DNA from: Adiantum capillus-veneris
Taxonomy: Eukaryota; Streptophyta; Polypodiopsida; Polypodiales; Pteridaceae
NCBI GenBank assembly: GCA_014529385.2
Contig: CM043953.1
Location: 99,083,342 to 99,147,341 of the forward strand
Length of the DNA stretch: 64,000 bases
Direction of reading: 5' to 3'
In this document: positions 22,190 to 32,034 of the stretch, piece by piece
Numbering within the stretch: position 1 is the first letter of the stretch
Layout of the letters: each line of letters begins with the position of its first letter
The notes under the pieces: generated by a model
Database searches by the model: none
What the model was told of the DNA's origin: nothing
Seen by the model: only the letters and a program-made list of their open reading frames with translations
Made by a program: the position numbers and the translations under genes

Positions 22190-23650
22190 CGTATGTTAAC
22201 TTGCATAAAGAGTGTTAGATAGCATATATCTTGTGTTTACCAGGTAACTCTGTATGCTAGGTAGAGCACAAGGCATGCTAACTAGCACAGACCATATGCT
22301 AACTAGCATACTCATTAGGACACCCATCATGCTGTTGAGCATACAAGGTGTTAACTAGCAGAAATTATGTTAATTAGCATACATCTTGTGCTAACTAGCT
22401 AGCTCTCTATGCTAGGTAGAACGCAAGGCATGCTAACTACCATAGTCCATATGCCAACTAGCATACCCAGCCCAGCTGCTAGTTCTAACTAGCATAATCC
22501 TTGTCTTAAATAGCATACCCATCATGCTAGTGAGCATACTAGTTGTTAACTAGCATAAGTGGTGTTAACTTGCATACTTTTTGTGTTGATCAACTAACTA
22601 TATATGCTATTTAGAACTCAAGGCCTGGTAACTAGCATACTCCATACGCTACCTAGCAAACTCCTGTGCTAACTAGCATATTCACTTTCTGTTAGACAAT
22701 GTACTTATCATGAAATTGAGCATACTAGGTATGTAACTAGCATACTATGTATGTTAACTAGCATACTAGGTATGTTAATTAGCATACATATTGTGTTAAC
22801 CAACTAGCTTTGTATGCTATTTAGGACCCAAGGCATGCTAACTAGCATACTCCATATGCTAACTAGCACAATCTATGTGCTAACTATCATACTCACTATG
22901 CTAACTAGTATACGCATTAGTACACCCATCATGCTATTGAGCAAAGTGGGTGCTAACTAGCATACATGATGTTAATTAGCATACATCTTGTGCTGACTAG
23001 ATAAATTTATATGCTAGGTAGAACACAAGGCATGCAAACTAGCATACTCCTTATGCCAACCAACATACTCCATATGCTTACTAGCATACCCAGCCCAATT
23101 GATAGAACACAAGGCATGCAAACTAGCATACTCCATATGCTTACTAGCATACTCCTTATGCCAACCAACATACTCCATATGCTTACTAGCATACCCAGCC
23201 CAATTGCTAGTTCTAACTAGCATAACACTTGTCTTAAATAGCATACCCATCATGCTAGTGAGCATACTAGGTGTTAACTAGCATAAGTGGTGTTAACTTG
23301 CATACCTTTTGTGCTGACCAACTAACTCTGTATGCTATTTAGAACTTAAGTCCTACTAAGGAGCATACTCCGTATGCTACCTAGCAAACTCCATCTAACT
23401 AGCATAATCACTTTCTATTAGACAACGTATTTATCATGCAATTGAGCATACTAGGTATGTAACTAGCATACTAGGTTTGTTAACTAGCATACAAGGTATG
23501 TTAATTAGCATACATATTGTGTTAACCAACTAGCTCTGGATGCTATTTAGAACCCAAGACATGCTAACTAGCATACTCCATATGCTAACTAGCATAGTCA
23601 ATATGCTAACCAACACAGTCCATATGCTAAGTAGCAAAAGTCTACAAATC
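22190..23650. repeat. Palindromic repeat array C (GCTAACTAGC variant) with about 0.73-kb higher-order copies
   Basis: Units of the type ATGCTAACTAGCATACTCC repeat every 20-30 bp, and the array itself contains two long copies. The segment at about 22596-22866 recurs near 23318-23590 (GTTAACCAACTAGCT at 22796 and 23522, offset 726 bp). A shorter local duplication of about 70-90 bp lies at 23030-23200. The core differs from array A (AACT in place of AATT), so arrays have diversified separately. It occupies the apparent intron of the DFAENY gene. Confidence 0.82.
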
Positions 23651-24832
23651 AGTATGCTATTGATCAACATATACAAGTTACTAAGCACTAGAGATGCAAT
23701 GCATAAAATGCATAAGTTATGGTACAAGTATTTGATTGATCACTTGAGGCTGGTCTAGGAGGTGCACTGGGTGTTCTATGTACCTTTTCCTCCCTAGCCT
23801 CTTTCGACAAACATCCTTCTTGTTTGGTGAAATGCGAGTCTCCACTTTCCAAAATGTGTAGATCAATTCCTTCATTTCAACTGTACAGGGCTATGACAAT
23901 GTTGCTTGTGACATGCAACCAATGAAAACAATCAACCATCAACATCGGCTTCGCTTGTCGTGATCTCGCCTTGTACAAGGTGTGATGATTGACATTTAGG
24001 ACCCTGGCAATTTTTGCAATAGGCATGTTTTCCTTTGAATTCAACATCATCTGCAATGCTGCATTCTTCAAAAACAACTCCTCATTGGAACTTGGCTGCT
24101 TGACGGTAGCTAGTGTGATGCTGACATTGGAGACAATTGCGGTCTATACAGCAACCTCCTCCTCGAAAGACTCATCATGGATCGCCTAAACATGTGGATG
24201 TTGAGCAACAAGATTCGAGTTTTCCCACTTTGCTTCTGTACTAAAACCTTCAGTCCTTCTCTTGAAAGCTCTCACAATCTCGAAAGATATTTTCTTTTTC
24301 TCCTCATCTTTGAGGGCATGATGTTGTCGCTCAAATTTCATTTGATTCTGCTCCCGTTGTTTCCTCTTTCTTACTCTCTCATATTCCCTGATTGAAGAAA
24401 GAGCTGGATCTTGGGAGTTGTAATTCATTGCCTGTAGTGGCTCTCTTCTGCTTTTTCCTGAGAACTGTAGACGTGCATAATATGTTACTTACTTAAATCA
24501 CTTGAATGTATAGCTGTCAACACTTGATGTTGTAATACACACATACTATGAACAAATGCCCTCACAAAACTATAGATGTGACCAACAAAACCAATGACTT
24601 CATTTGGAGTGGGTGGGCTACACATAAGATTTGCTTACCATCAGATTACAGTACGGCTCCATTTCCAGCATTGGAGCTAGTGGCAATAATGTTGGCTGCT
24701 GGTTCTCCATTTCTATAGGTTTGTGTCAGAACGAGAGAAAGAGCTCAACTTTGACACTAATCTCTCAGGCAGGATTCTCGATGCAAGGAATGAATGAGAG
24801 AGAGAGCAAGAATCAACAAACCGCCTGCTAGT

Positions 24833-24834
<2 letters not shown>

Positions 24835-24922
<88 letters not shown>
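24835..24922. repeat. (GA)n microsatellite
   Basis: A nearly pure GA run of about 88 bp. On the minus strand it is a CT tract just upstream of exon 1 of the DFAENY gene, a position common in plant 5' UTRs, but the tract by itself proves nothing. Confidence 0.95.
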
Positions 24923-24923
<1 letters not shown>

Positions 24924-25300
24924 CTCCCCACGTCGTCTTTAGTAACTGAAACAGAAGCACATGAGGAGGGAAAATAAATTTTTAATGGAAAATTTGAAAT
25001 TCAAAGGGCTTGCCCATCCATTTTCAGTATATGCTCACAAGCACAAGTAACTAGCACTGTCCGGGACAACATATTCAGTGACACGTTAACATGCTTCTAC
25101 CCAAGAAGGGAAATCTTGTAATTCTCAAAGCTCAAAAACATGGTATCTTGTACTCCATGTATGTATCTTTTTACAATATGATTTTGTTTCTATAGCCGAG
25201 TTGCTGTGTCGACTAGGTTATGGCATAGCTGGCTAGGTCATATGAGCTAGAAGGAAATGAAAAATCTAGCATTTTTTGGCCTATTTTTTCGGTTTTAAGT
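24923..25300. other. Unassigned spacer
   Basis: No gene, repeat array or RNA is recognised. Confidence 0.5.
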
Positions 25301-26178
25301 TTTTGGGACTTTTGTTTGTGTGAGCATTGTGTTTATGGCAAGCATACTAGGACTATTCATTTTCCATTGAATGGGAGACATGTTGTGCCAGTAGAGCTTG
25401 TACATAGTGACATATGTGGTCCTATACCAAAATCTCTAGGGGGAGCTACTTACTTTGTAGCATTTGTACATGAATTTTCACAAAAGGTGAGGGTTTACCC
25501 CCTTGAAACATAAGGATGAGGTATTCTCTACATTCCAGAAGTTCCTTACACTTGTTGAGAATCAATCAGGCAAAAGGCTTAAAGGCTTGAGGATTGACAA
25601 TGATGGGGTGTATGTCTTAAAATACATGATAGACTTTTGTGCAAAGAGTGCAATTTGATGATAGTTTACTCCACCACACACACCCACTCAGAGTGGAGTT
25701 GCTAAGCGTATGAATCACATGATTCAAGAGCGTGTTACAACTATGCTTTCTATACTAAACCTTATGCAAGGCTTCTAGGATAATGGTTTTTTGACAACGG
25801 TTCACATCATAAAGAGATCACCTAGTATGTCATTAAATTATAATACTTTAGAGGAGTTATGGTCTTGCAAGAAAACACACTATGATCATTTACATGTCTT
25901 TGGTTGCACGGCATATGGTCATGTGCCAAAGAAGGAGCTTCAAAAAAATCTTGACTCAAAGTGAGACAAATGCATCTTTGTTGGGATATGCTGCAAATGA
26001 AAGACGTTCTATTGTCTCTGGCACTCAAAATCTCATAAATTATTTTCAATTCACACATGATCTTCAATTATTCAAAGATGCATAAGAAGTCAGTCAAAGA
26101 GGTTGAGTACGAAAGAGTCACATTTGAGGATGCTGCCTTGGATTTGATAGAAACTCACAAGTCTAATGAGGAGCCTTC
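25301..26178 (+). pseudogene. Copia integrase remnant
   Basis: The plus strand encodes CEHCVYGKHTR (last zinc ligands), VELVHSDICGPIPKSLGGATYFVAF (first catalytic Asp), LKGLRIDNDGVYV (second Asp), a degenerate PTQSGVAKRMNH (Lys where the catalytic Glu is expected) and a KSVKEVEYERVTFED tail, with several stops between. The sequence differs from the 7-11 kb Copia, so this is another family. It is cut at 26178/26179 by the terminal CA/TG of an inverted Copia LTR. Confidence 0.75.
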
Positions 26179-26408
26179 TGTTGGAATTAGGGTTGCAAGA
26201 AAACACACACAATTTGGAGAAGACAAAAGGAAGCTCAAGGCACACAACATAGAGTATATACTTAGTGTGCAATGGAAAGATAAGTTAGCCCTAGAGTGAT
26301 GGGCGTATATACAATGCACAGGGGGAAAAAACCTCCTAGTGAGGGAAAAAATGCCCCGGCAGTCCTAAGTGTGTTCACACACATCACTACCACATGTATA
26401 GGGTAACA
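26179..26408 (-). repeat. LTR of the inverted Copia fragment (230 bp)
   Basis: On the minus strand it begins TGTTACCCTATACATG and ends CTAATTCCAACA. The polypurine tract AGGGGGGATT precedes it at about 26409-26420. Landmarks match the LTR at 11230-11456, with visible divergence. Confidence 0.88.
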
Positions 26409-26484
26409 AATCCCCCCTGGAGTGATGCGGTGAATGAGAGCTGGCACATAGAGTAAAGGGAAGTGCCATGTCCTGAGGACATGA

Positions 26485-27128
26485 TCACTCCACAAAGGCA
26501 AGTAAGCCCAAAGCTTTGAAAAAATCTTTGAACTTATCATGAGACCATGCCTTCGTGAAAAGATCTGCAAGGTTGTCCTGTGTTGGCACATAAGCCAAGC
26601 TGATCTCTCCTGCTAAGAGCCTCTCCTTGACATAGTGGTAATGCACCTCAATGTGCTTTGTGCGAGCATGAAAAACGAGGTTCCTCGCAACTGCCAATGT
26701 GCTCTGGCTGTCAATGTAGATATTGTTGGCAATGTTCTATCCAACACCCAAATCAGCCACCATAAGGCGTATGATCCATATACACTCAATTCTAGCTGTG
26801 AAGATTGCCCTTACTCAGCTTCACAACTCAAAGTGGCCACAATAGTTTTCTTCTTGCTCAACCATGATATACATGAACTGCCAAGCATGAAACAAAAACC
26901 ACTTGTGGACACTCGCGTGTCAAAACAACCAGCCCAATTTGAGTCCAAAAAAGCATGCAGGTCTGGCGGCAATGATCCCCCCTTGGGATAAAACAAGCCA
27001 AGATGTAAAGTGCCACTCAAGTAGTGGCAAATCCTCTTGACAGCCTGCCAATGCTTAGACCCTAGGCTATGCATAAATCTGTTGACCTGTGAGACTGCAA
27101 ACTGAATATCCGGCCTGACAAAGGTCAA
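26485..27128 (-). pseudogene. Copia RNase H fragment (inverted)
   Basis: Shows SKHWQAVKRICHYLSGTLHLG, LHAFLDSNWAGCFDTR (the catalytic Asp-Trp context now reads SNW), SWLSKKKTIVATLSCEAE, then after a frame change the AVARNLVFHARTKHIEVHYHY block and YVPTQDNLADLFTKAW. The last block is more complete than in the 7-11 kb copy, so this fragment did not derive from that copy. Confidence 0.85.
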
Positions 27129-27730
27129 AATGAAAGCAAAGGAAAAGAATAATGCTCAAAATTCTTCCTAAGGCAACTCTATCAACAACAATAAAGCTAA
27201 GGAGAAAGGACTCTACAAAGGCAAGAATCAACTTTCTCCCGAGTAGCTAGAGCGTTATTACAAAGATAACCGGTGCTTCAAGTGCTGGGATCAAGGAAAG
27301 GCCTATTGTGCCTACCCCAAAGAAATGTGTACAATGAGCCACCGCCTAGAGCCTCTATGGTTCAAGCTCCAAAAGAGGATGCTCATTGCAAGGATTTCTC
27401 CTTTCCTATGCTTGGGAAAAGATGCAAGAGCATGATGCCTTTATATTGTTTGACCCTAGTTCAACTCACAACTTCATATCCATGGAGTTGACCACCAAGC
27501 TAGGCATACAAGCCCATAAGATGGGAGATACATTGAAAGCCGATGGAGCTATCAAGGGACAAGATGTCTCAGTTACTCTTTTAATTATAAAATTGAGGCA
27601 TCATGTGCAAAGCTATGTGGACAAAGAGGATTTCTTTATCTCCCCTCTCAAACATGAGGATGTTATTGTCGGGGCACTATGGTTTAACCGCATGGCTTCC
27701 AACATGAAGTTCCTTGAAATGAGAATCTAA
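27129..27730 (+). pseudogene. Chromovirus nucleocapsid remnant and protease
   Basis: Near 27262-27310 one frame reads CFKCWDQGKAYC, a zinc knuckle whose His is lost. From about 27386, DAFILFDPSSTHNFISMELTTKLGI matches the Gypsy protease signature (usually D-x-G-S-T-H-x-F-I); here Gly is replaced, and DVIVGALWF replaces the usual ILGMDWL-like block. The frame closes at 27728-27730. Confidence 0.72.
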
Positions 27731-27959
27731 TTCACCTACAGGGAAAAGAGCATGTGCATAGATGCTAATGAGTCGGGGACACCATATCCCTAGTAAATAC
27801 GCTTGCTTTTGATAAGTCCATGAAAATCTCTACTTTTGCATATATGATTTTTGTTAGAGAATCTGTAAATGATTCTAATGTTTTCACATGTAGCAATAAA
27901 GGGAATCAAGAGGATTTAGAGCTGTCTAATTTCCTAAATGGATTCTAAGATGTTTTCAA

Positions 27960-28574
27960 TGATGACATCCCTAGTGAGCTACCTCCAAAATGAGGGATGA
28001 TGACCATGCAATGGAGCTCCTATTAGAAAGCTCACCGCCTAACAAGACTCCTTATCGAGTTTCACAAGCTCAACAAGAGGAGATCATGAGGCAAGTGAAT
28101 GAATTGGTGGAAAAAGGGATGGTGAGGTCTAGATCCTCTCCATTCTGTTCACCAATACTTTTAGTGCAAAAGAAAGACGGCACATATCACATGTGTGTCG
28201 ACTATAGAGCACTAAATAAGATCAATATCAAAAATAGATTTCATGTGCCACGGGCCACTCAAATTCTCTTGAGGAGTACAAGCGACACCTCCAGGTAATC
28301 TTTCAAGTTGTGAGAAAGAATAAACTTTTCATTAATCAAGAGAAAAGTGATTTTTCCTACAAGAGAGATTCAATATTTAGGTCACATTATCTCTAAAGGT
28401 GGCACTCGTATGGATCCAACAAAGTTGGAGGTAATAAAAGGATGGCCTAATCCAAGGAATCTACAGGAGGTACAAAGCTTTATAGGTATGTGTGCATACT
28501 ATACATGCTTCATAGAAAAATTCTCGCTAATAGCAGGTCCATTACATGACTTAACGAGAAAGAACATTAAGTAA
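27960..28574 (+). pseudogene. Chromovirus RT with catalytic core deleted
   Basis: The frame beginning near 27990 gives ELVEKGMVRSRSSPFCSPILLVQKKDGTYHMCVDYRALNKI, then NRFHVPR, and jumps at about 28255-28265 to a segment whose proper frame reads NSLEEYKRHLQ and NKLFINQEK, followed by EIQYLGHIISKGGTRMDPTK. The palm between these blocks, including the YxDD catalytic pair, is absent. The element cannot make an active RT. Confidence 0.85.
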
Positions 28575-29020
28575 TCATGGAATGCAAAAGTGCAAGAAGA
28601 TTTTGAGAAGCTTATCTCTCAATGTGTGCTCACACTACTAGATATTTCAAAGCCATTTGAGGTTCAATGTGATGCTTGTGGTTATTGCCTTGGAATTGTT
28701 TTTCTTCAAGAAGGGCGTGCCATAGCATATGAGAGTCAAAGAATCAACTCTGATAAGCGAGTATTGGGAAAATACAAAAAAGAGCTACTAGCTATTCTAT
28801 ATGCCCTAGATACATGGAAACAACATCTCTTGGGGACTCCATTCATCCTACAAATGGATCACAAGCCTCAAGAACTTCATGATGCAAACCAAGCTCTTCT
28901 ACAAACATATGAGGTGGGAAAATTTTCTTTTGCAATTTAAATTTCATATTGCTTACATTGTTGGCAAGCACAATCAAGTGGTCGATGCACTTTCACAACG
29001 GCCAAGGGTAAATGTGGTGT
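28575..29020 (+). pseudogene. Chromovirus RNase H
   Basis: PFEVQCDACGYCLGIVFLQEGRAIAYESQRI contains the first catalytic Asp (the usual form is TDAS.. or CDAS..), with YKKELLAILYALDTWKQHLLG (catalytic Glu) and ILQMDHKPQELH (Asp) further on. It continues in other frames through the KHNQVVDALSQRP motif (usually NxVADALSR) near 28965-29000. Confidence 0.82.
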
Positions 29021-30014
29021 CTATAGCAACTCACGATGATCTATCTTTTATGATAGATGAGTACCGAGACTTTAAGTACGTAATTATAGTCTTTGCATTA
29101 GGGAAGGAAAAAGAACCATTCACCTTGAAGGATGGTTACCTTCTAAACGGCAATAGGATATGTGTTACTCACCCATACAATAAGAAAGTCATGTATGAAT
29201 CCCATGCTTCTCATTATGCTAGGCAAAGAAGGATTCCATAATCTACTCTTCAAGGAGTAGAAATGAATTTATGTTGGCCTACCATGAAAAGTAAACATAC
29301 CATGAAGAGTATATTTTAAAATGTGTGGTATGCCAAAAGTCAAAATTTGACTGAGGGAAGCACCTTGGATTGTTTCAGTCTCGATAGGCTTAACAAGAAA
29401 ACACACTCTATGCCTCTCAAAAAGACTATTAAGGCACATCAAACGGAAACCCTCTTTATATCTCAAATTTTCAAGTATCATGGCTTGTCAACATTCATAG
29501 TGTCGGACAACGATCCTAGAATGACCAATAATTTCTAGAAGGGTCTCTTTGAGAATCTAGGAAGTAGATTAAACTTCTCTTTTGGCCTATCATCCACAAA
29601 CGGATGACCAAAGTAAAATAACTAATCTAATGATTTTTGAATCTACTAAATACCTATGTCATGGGAAGTAGATCAAGGTTCTCAATAGGAGAAGTACCTA
29701 CCTCTTATAGAGAATGCGTACAATGACATTGTACATACTTCTATGGGGAAATTAACTTTCAAGGATAAAGAGGAAAGATCCAAAAGTCCCTTACTATTTA
29801 AAGTACACGGGAAGATCTTCACAGTTGATGAATATAGCCAAGACTCTTAAGAATCTTTTCCAAAGATTAAAGAGGTTATATCCATTTCACAGCAAAGGCA
29901 AAAAGGACTGCTAGCACAAAAGAGCCTTACCCTTTAAGGAAATATTTACAAAGGAGCACCACCAAAAGAAGCAATAGTTGCAGACCCTCCAAAAAAAGAA
30001 GATCAAGAAGGAGT
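29021..30014 (+). pseudogene. Chromovirus integrase remnant
   Basis: Recognisable pieces are NKKTHSMPLKKTIKAHQTETLFI, KYHGLSTFIVSDNDPRMTNNF (second catalytic Asp, VSDxDPxFT in family members), then after many stops LPLIENAYNDIVHTSMGKL. The zinc-binding part and first Asp are too degraded to assign. Confidence 0.75.
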
Positions 30015-30150
30015 AATTCAATCTGAGTCCATCCTATGACATGAAGAAAAGGTATTAAGAAACGATAAGATTATCTAACGATATCTTATTAAGTTAAAGA
30101 ATTACCCTTTTAAAGATGCTAAAGGGATGCAAGGAACCTAGCTTAAGGAT
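30015..30150 (+). pseudogene. Chromodomain remnant
   Basis: In one frame the sequence keeps a chromodomain-like order: E-x-I-L, KVLRNDKI, YLIKLKNYPFKDAKGMQ, with two stops, matching the YLIKWKxxPxExxTWE pattern of chromoviral integrase C-termini. In the family this module directs insertion to chromatin marks. The middle Trp positions are altered. Confidence 0.6.
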
Positions 30151-31554
30151 AATATGAATCTTTTCAATGCTTACAATGGTGCCTTAAAGTAAGCATATGA
30201 AAATGCATTTTAAATGAAAAATGTTTTTGTCTTATAAGACTCATTCTTAGGATCATTTTTGTGGTGACGACGTCTTCCAAACACCAAGTAGAACTTGTCA
30301 CTCTAGGAAGTATGATATGGACTAAAGAGAAGACATGCTTGCGGCAGCTACGTCTCCCAAGCACCAAATGGATTAGTCATCCATCTTGGAATGATGTCAT
30401 AGGGTAAAAAGGGATCGTCTATCCGCTAGGAAACATGGACTAATGACTAGGCTTTATCTTCTCTACCTCATAGTCGAGGACGACTATGATTTCAAGAGAG
30501 AGGTAATGCCATAAAATTTAATATCTAACTAACCCAAATGATTTTCTCATATTAAATTGATCATTTAATGTGGGAGAATAAATAGGAACAAGAGTTAGAA
30601 TAGAGACATGTGCTTCTAGACCTAGCAAGGGACCAAAAGGAGAGATGGTTGCATCTCAATAGGGATCCAAAAGGAGACGGTCTACAAAAGAGCAATGTGT
30701 AATAAGTGCTTCTAGACTTATCTCGGTAGAGGACCAAAAGGAGAGATGGTTGCATCTCAACAGGGGTCCAAAAGGAGATGGTCTACCAAAGAGCAATGTG
30801 CAATAAGGGCTTCTAGACTTATGTCAATAAGAACCAAGAGGAGAGATGGTTGCATCTCAATAGGGATCCAAAAGGAGATAGTCTATCAAAGAGCAACGTG
30901 CATCTAATGGAGCCTAAAAGACCTTAGGGTTATCTTCATCAAAGACCTCCAATGGTTAGTGTTAAAAGTTCTTTGACCTTAGGCAAGCTAGGGCTGTGAT
31001 TGAGGTGGGAGCCCTACCTAGGCTTGAGGTGCTTGTCGTGCTTGCTGACTAAGGTGCTTGTCATGCTTGATGAGGAAGGTGCTTAAGAAGATTCCCATGC
31101 ATGGGGGGTAAGGTGCTTGAGCCAAAAAGAGACCCTACAAAGGAGGGGGAAGCCCCAAAGTTAGGGGAATCTTTGACTTAACCTCCCACTCACCCAAAGG
31201 GCACCCCCTTTCTCAAGGGGCACATGGACACATGTCAAGCTCTCCCTATGCTTAGCCACATGGTGTGCTTGAATCCTATTGGCTTGGCTAAAGAGGGGTC
31301 CATTGAGTTTCTAGTTCAATTCAACAAATATCTAGATATTTTCAAGCTCTCTCTCTCTGTCAAAGAGGTAAGGAGAACACTTGTCCTAATGCTACCCATG
31401 TTGCTTGGAATGCATTATGCATGTGATTGGCTAGGCTTAGAGGGGTCCAATGAGCTTCAAGCTTGAGAAAAATGGAGGGGTCGACCAAAGTAAGCAAGGG
31501 GTGTGCTTGGAAATATACACCCTGTTACACACTCATTTTACACACATTCTCACT
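30151..31554. other. Unassigned stretch, possibly 3' LTR of the chromovirus
   Basis: No gene is seen. It contains the tandem repeats at 30610-30905 and loosely repeated AAGGTGCTTG and AGAGGGGTCCA phrases near 31000-31480. The sequence resumes after the LTR element at 37127, so the two flanks were once continuous. Confidence 0.4.
30610..30905. repeat. Three tandem copies of an about 100-bp unit
   Basis: GAGAGATGGTTGCATCTCAA recurs at 30640, 30741 and 30841, each followed by a CCAAAAGGAGA block and, about 40 bp on, AAGAGCAA(T/C)GTG. Units differ at several bases. Confidence 0.9.
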
Positions 31555-31559
31555 TGGTG

Positions 31560-31936
31560 TGTTGACAGGCATATCAGAATGTCAATTTAGTAGTTAGTCG
31601 GATATAGTTCATCAGATATAGTTAGTCGGATCATAGTTAGTCGGATGCTGTTTAAATCGGATATTTAACAGTTATGATATATCAAGACTGAGGTTGTTAT
31701 TACCAGTCTGTTGTATGGTGGTTATAAGTCAGAGTTGAGATAGCGTAGTGGTATTCAGAGATGTTGTAGCTCTTCTTGATGAATGAAGCACTCTTGTCAT
31801 CTTAATTCTGAGTTATCAATTTCTTTTATCTCTTACCTTCAGTATGATGTTAGTACTTCTGTGTATTATTTCCGAGTTATGAGTTGTTGAAAGATTTGTG
31901 ATGTATTAGTATTTTCTGTGTTGATGAACCACAACA
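31560..31936 (+). repeat. 5' LTR (377 bp)
   Basis: TG...CA ended. It holds one ATAGTTCATCAGAT unit where the 3' LTR has five, which exactly accounts for the 56-bp length difference (4 x 14 bp). Confidence 0.95.
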
Positions 31937-32034
31937 CATTTGGCGATCCTGCGGGTTCAGTTCTCGTGGCTGAGGACGTATGCAGTTATCAGGTATTATT
32001 CTTCGGTTCATGAATCTCATTTTGGTGATAATGC

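Larger units (their letters stand above)
21128..24710 (-). pseudogene. Transposase-like gene with helix-turn-helix and DFAENY motif
   Basis: Read on the minus strand: exon 1 from ATG 24710 to a GGTAAGC donor (24638); exon 2 from 24464 with a charged helix and, in the same frame after two TAG stops (near 24187 and 24145), NMPIAKIARVLNVNHHTLYKA, a helix-turn-helix; then a block with TRISPNKKDVCRKRLG ending near 23740; then, across repeat array C, an exon from about 22120 with KPFFCRRLKDRYTCCCEYH, CLMGECLTC and VDFAENYAFKEQNEIQSMHW. I recognise the DFAENY block from uncharacterised transposase-like proteins of animals and plants but cannot name the superfamily. Cysteine pairs suggest zinc binding. 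Stops mark it as dead. Confidence 0.55.
26179..27128 (-). mobile_element. Inverted 3' end of a Copia element (RNase H plus 3' LTR)
   Basis: This minus-strand fragment is of the same family as 6846-11456. It runs from the RT/RNase H border (RPDIQFAVSQVNRFMHS at 27128) through RNase H, polypurine tract and LTR, and ends at 26179. The other two thirds are missing; at 27129 the sequence turns into plus-strand Gypsy. No target-site duplication can be tested because one end is lost. Confidence 0.88.
27129..30150 (+). mobile_element. Decayed Gypsy chromovirus
   Basis: The plus-strand order is zinc knuckle, protease, RT, RNase H, integrase and chromodomain, the layout of plant chromoviruses. The gag N-terminus is missing at the join with the Copia fragment. 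RT has an internal deletion. No LTR pair was identified; the sequence between 30150 and 31559 may hold a 3' LTR that is not recognisable without its partner. Confidence 0.82.

Noticed and set aside
16610-23650. CRISPR-like array from regularly recurring palindromic units
   Set aside because: The units are degenerate, the linkers vary in length and themselves contain repeat variants, and the setting is clearly eukaryotic with introns and plant retrotransposons.
16610-23650. Clusters of MITEs
   Set aside because: Units are only about 18 bp, lie nearly end to end, and have no consistent terminal repeats or target-site duplications around larger blocks.
24713-24931. Protein rich in Ser-Leu repeats read from the GA/CT tract
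   Set aside because: It is a translation of the microsatellite. The same applies to the frames over 37544-37825 and 56030-56388.
31224-31466. 80-codon frame before the LTR element
   Set aside because: The underlying DNA is internally repetitive, no homology is recognised, and it sits in a spacer interrupted by the insertion.
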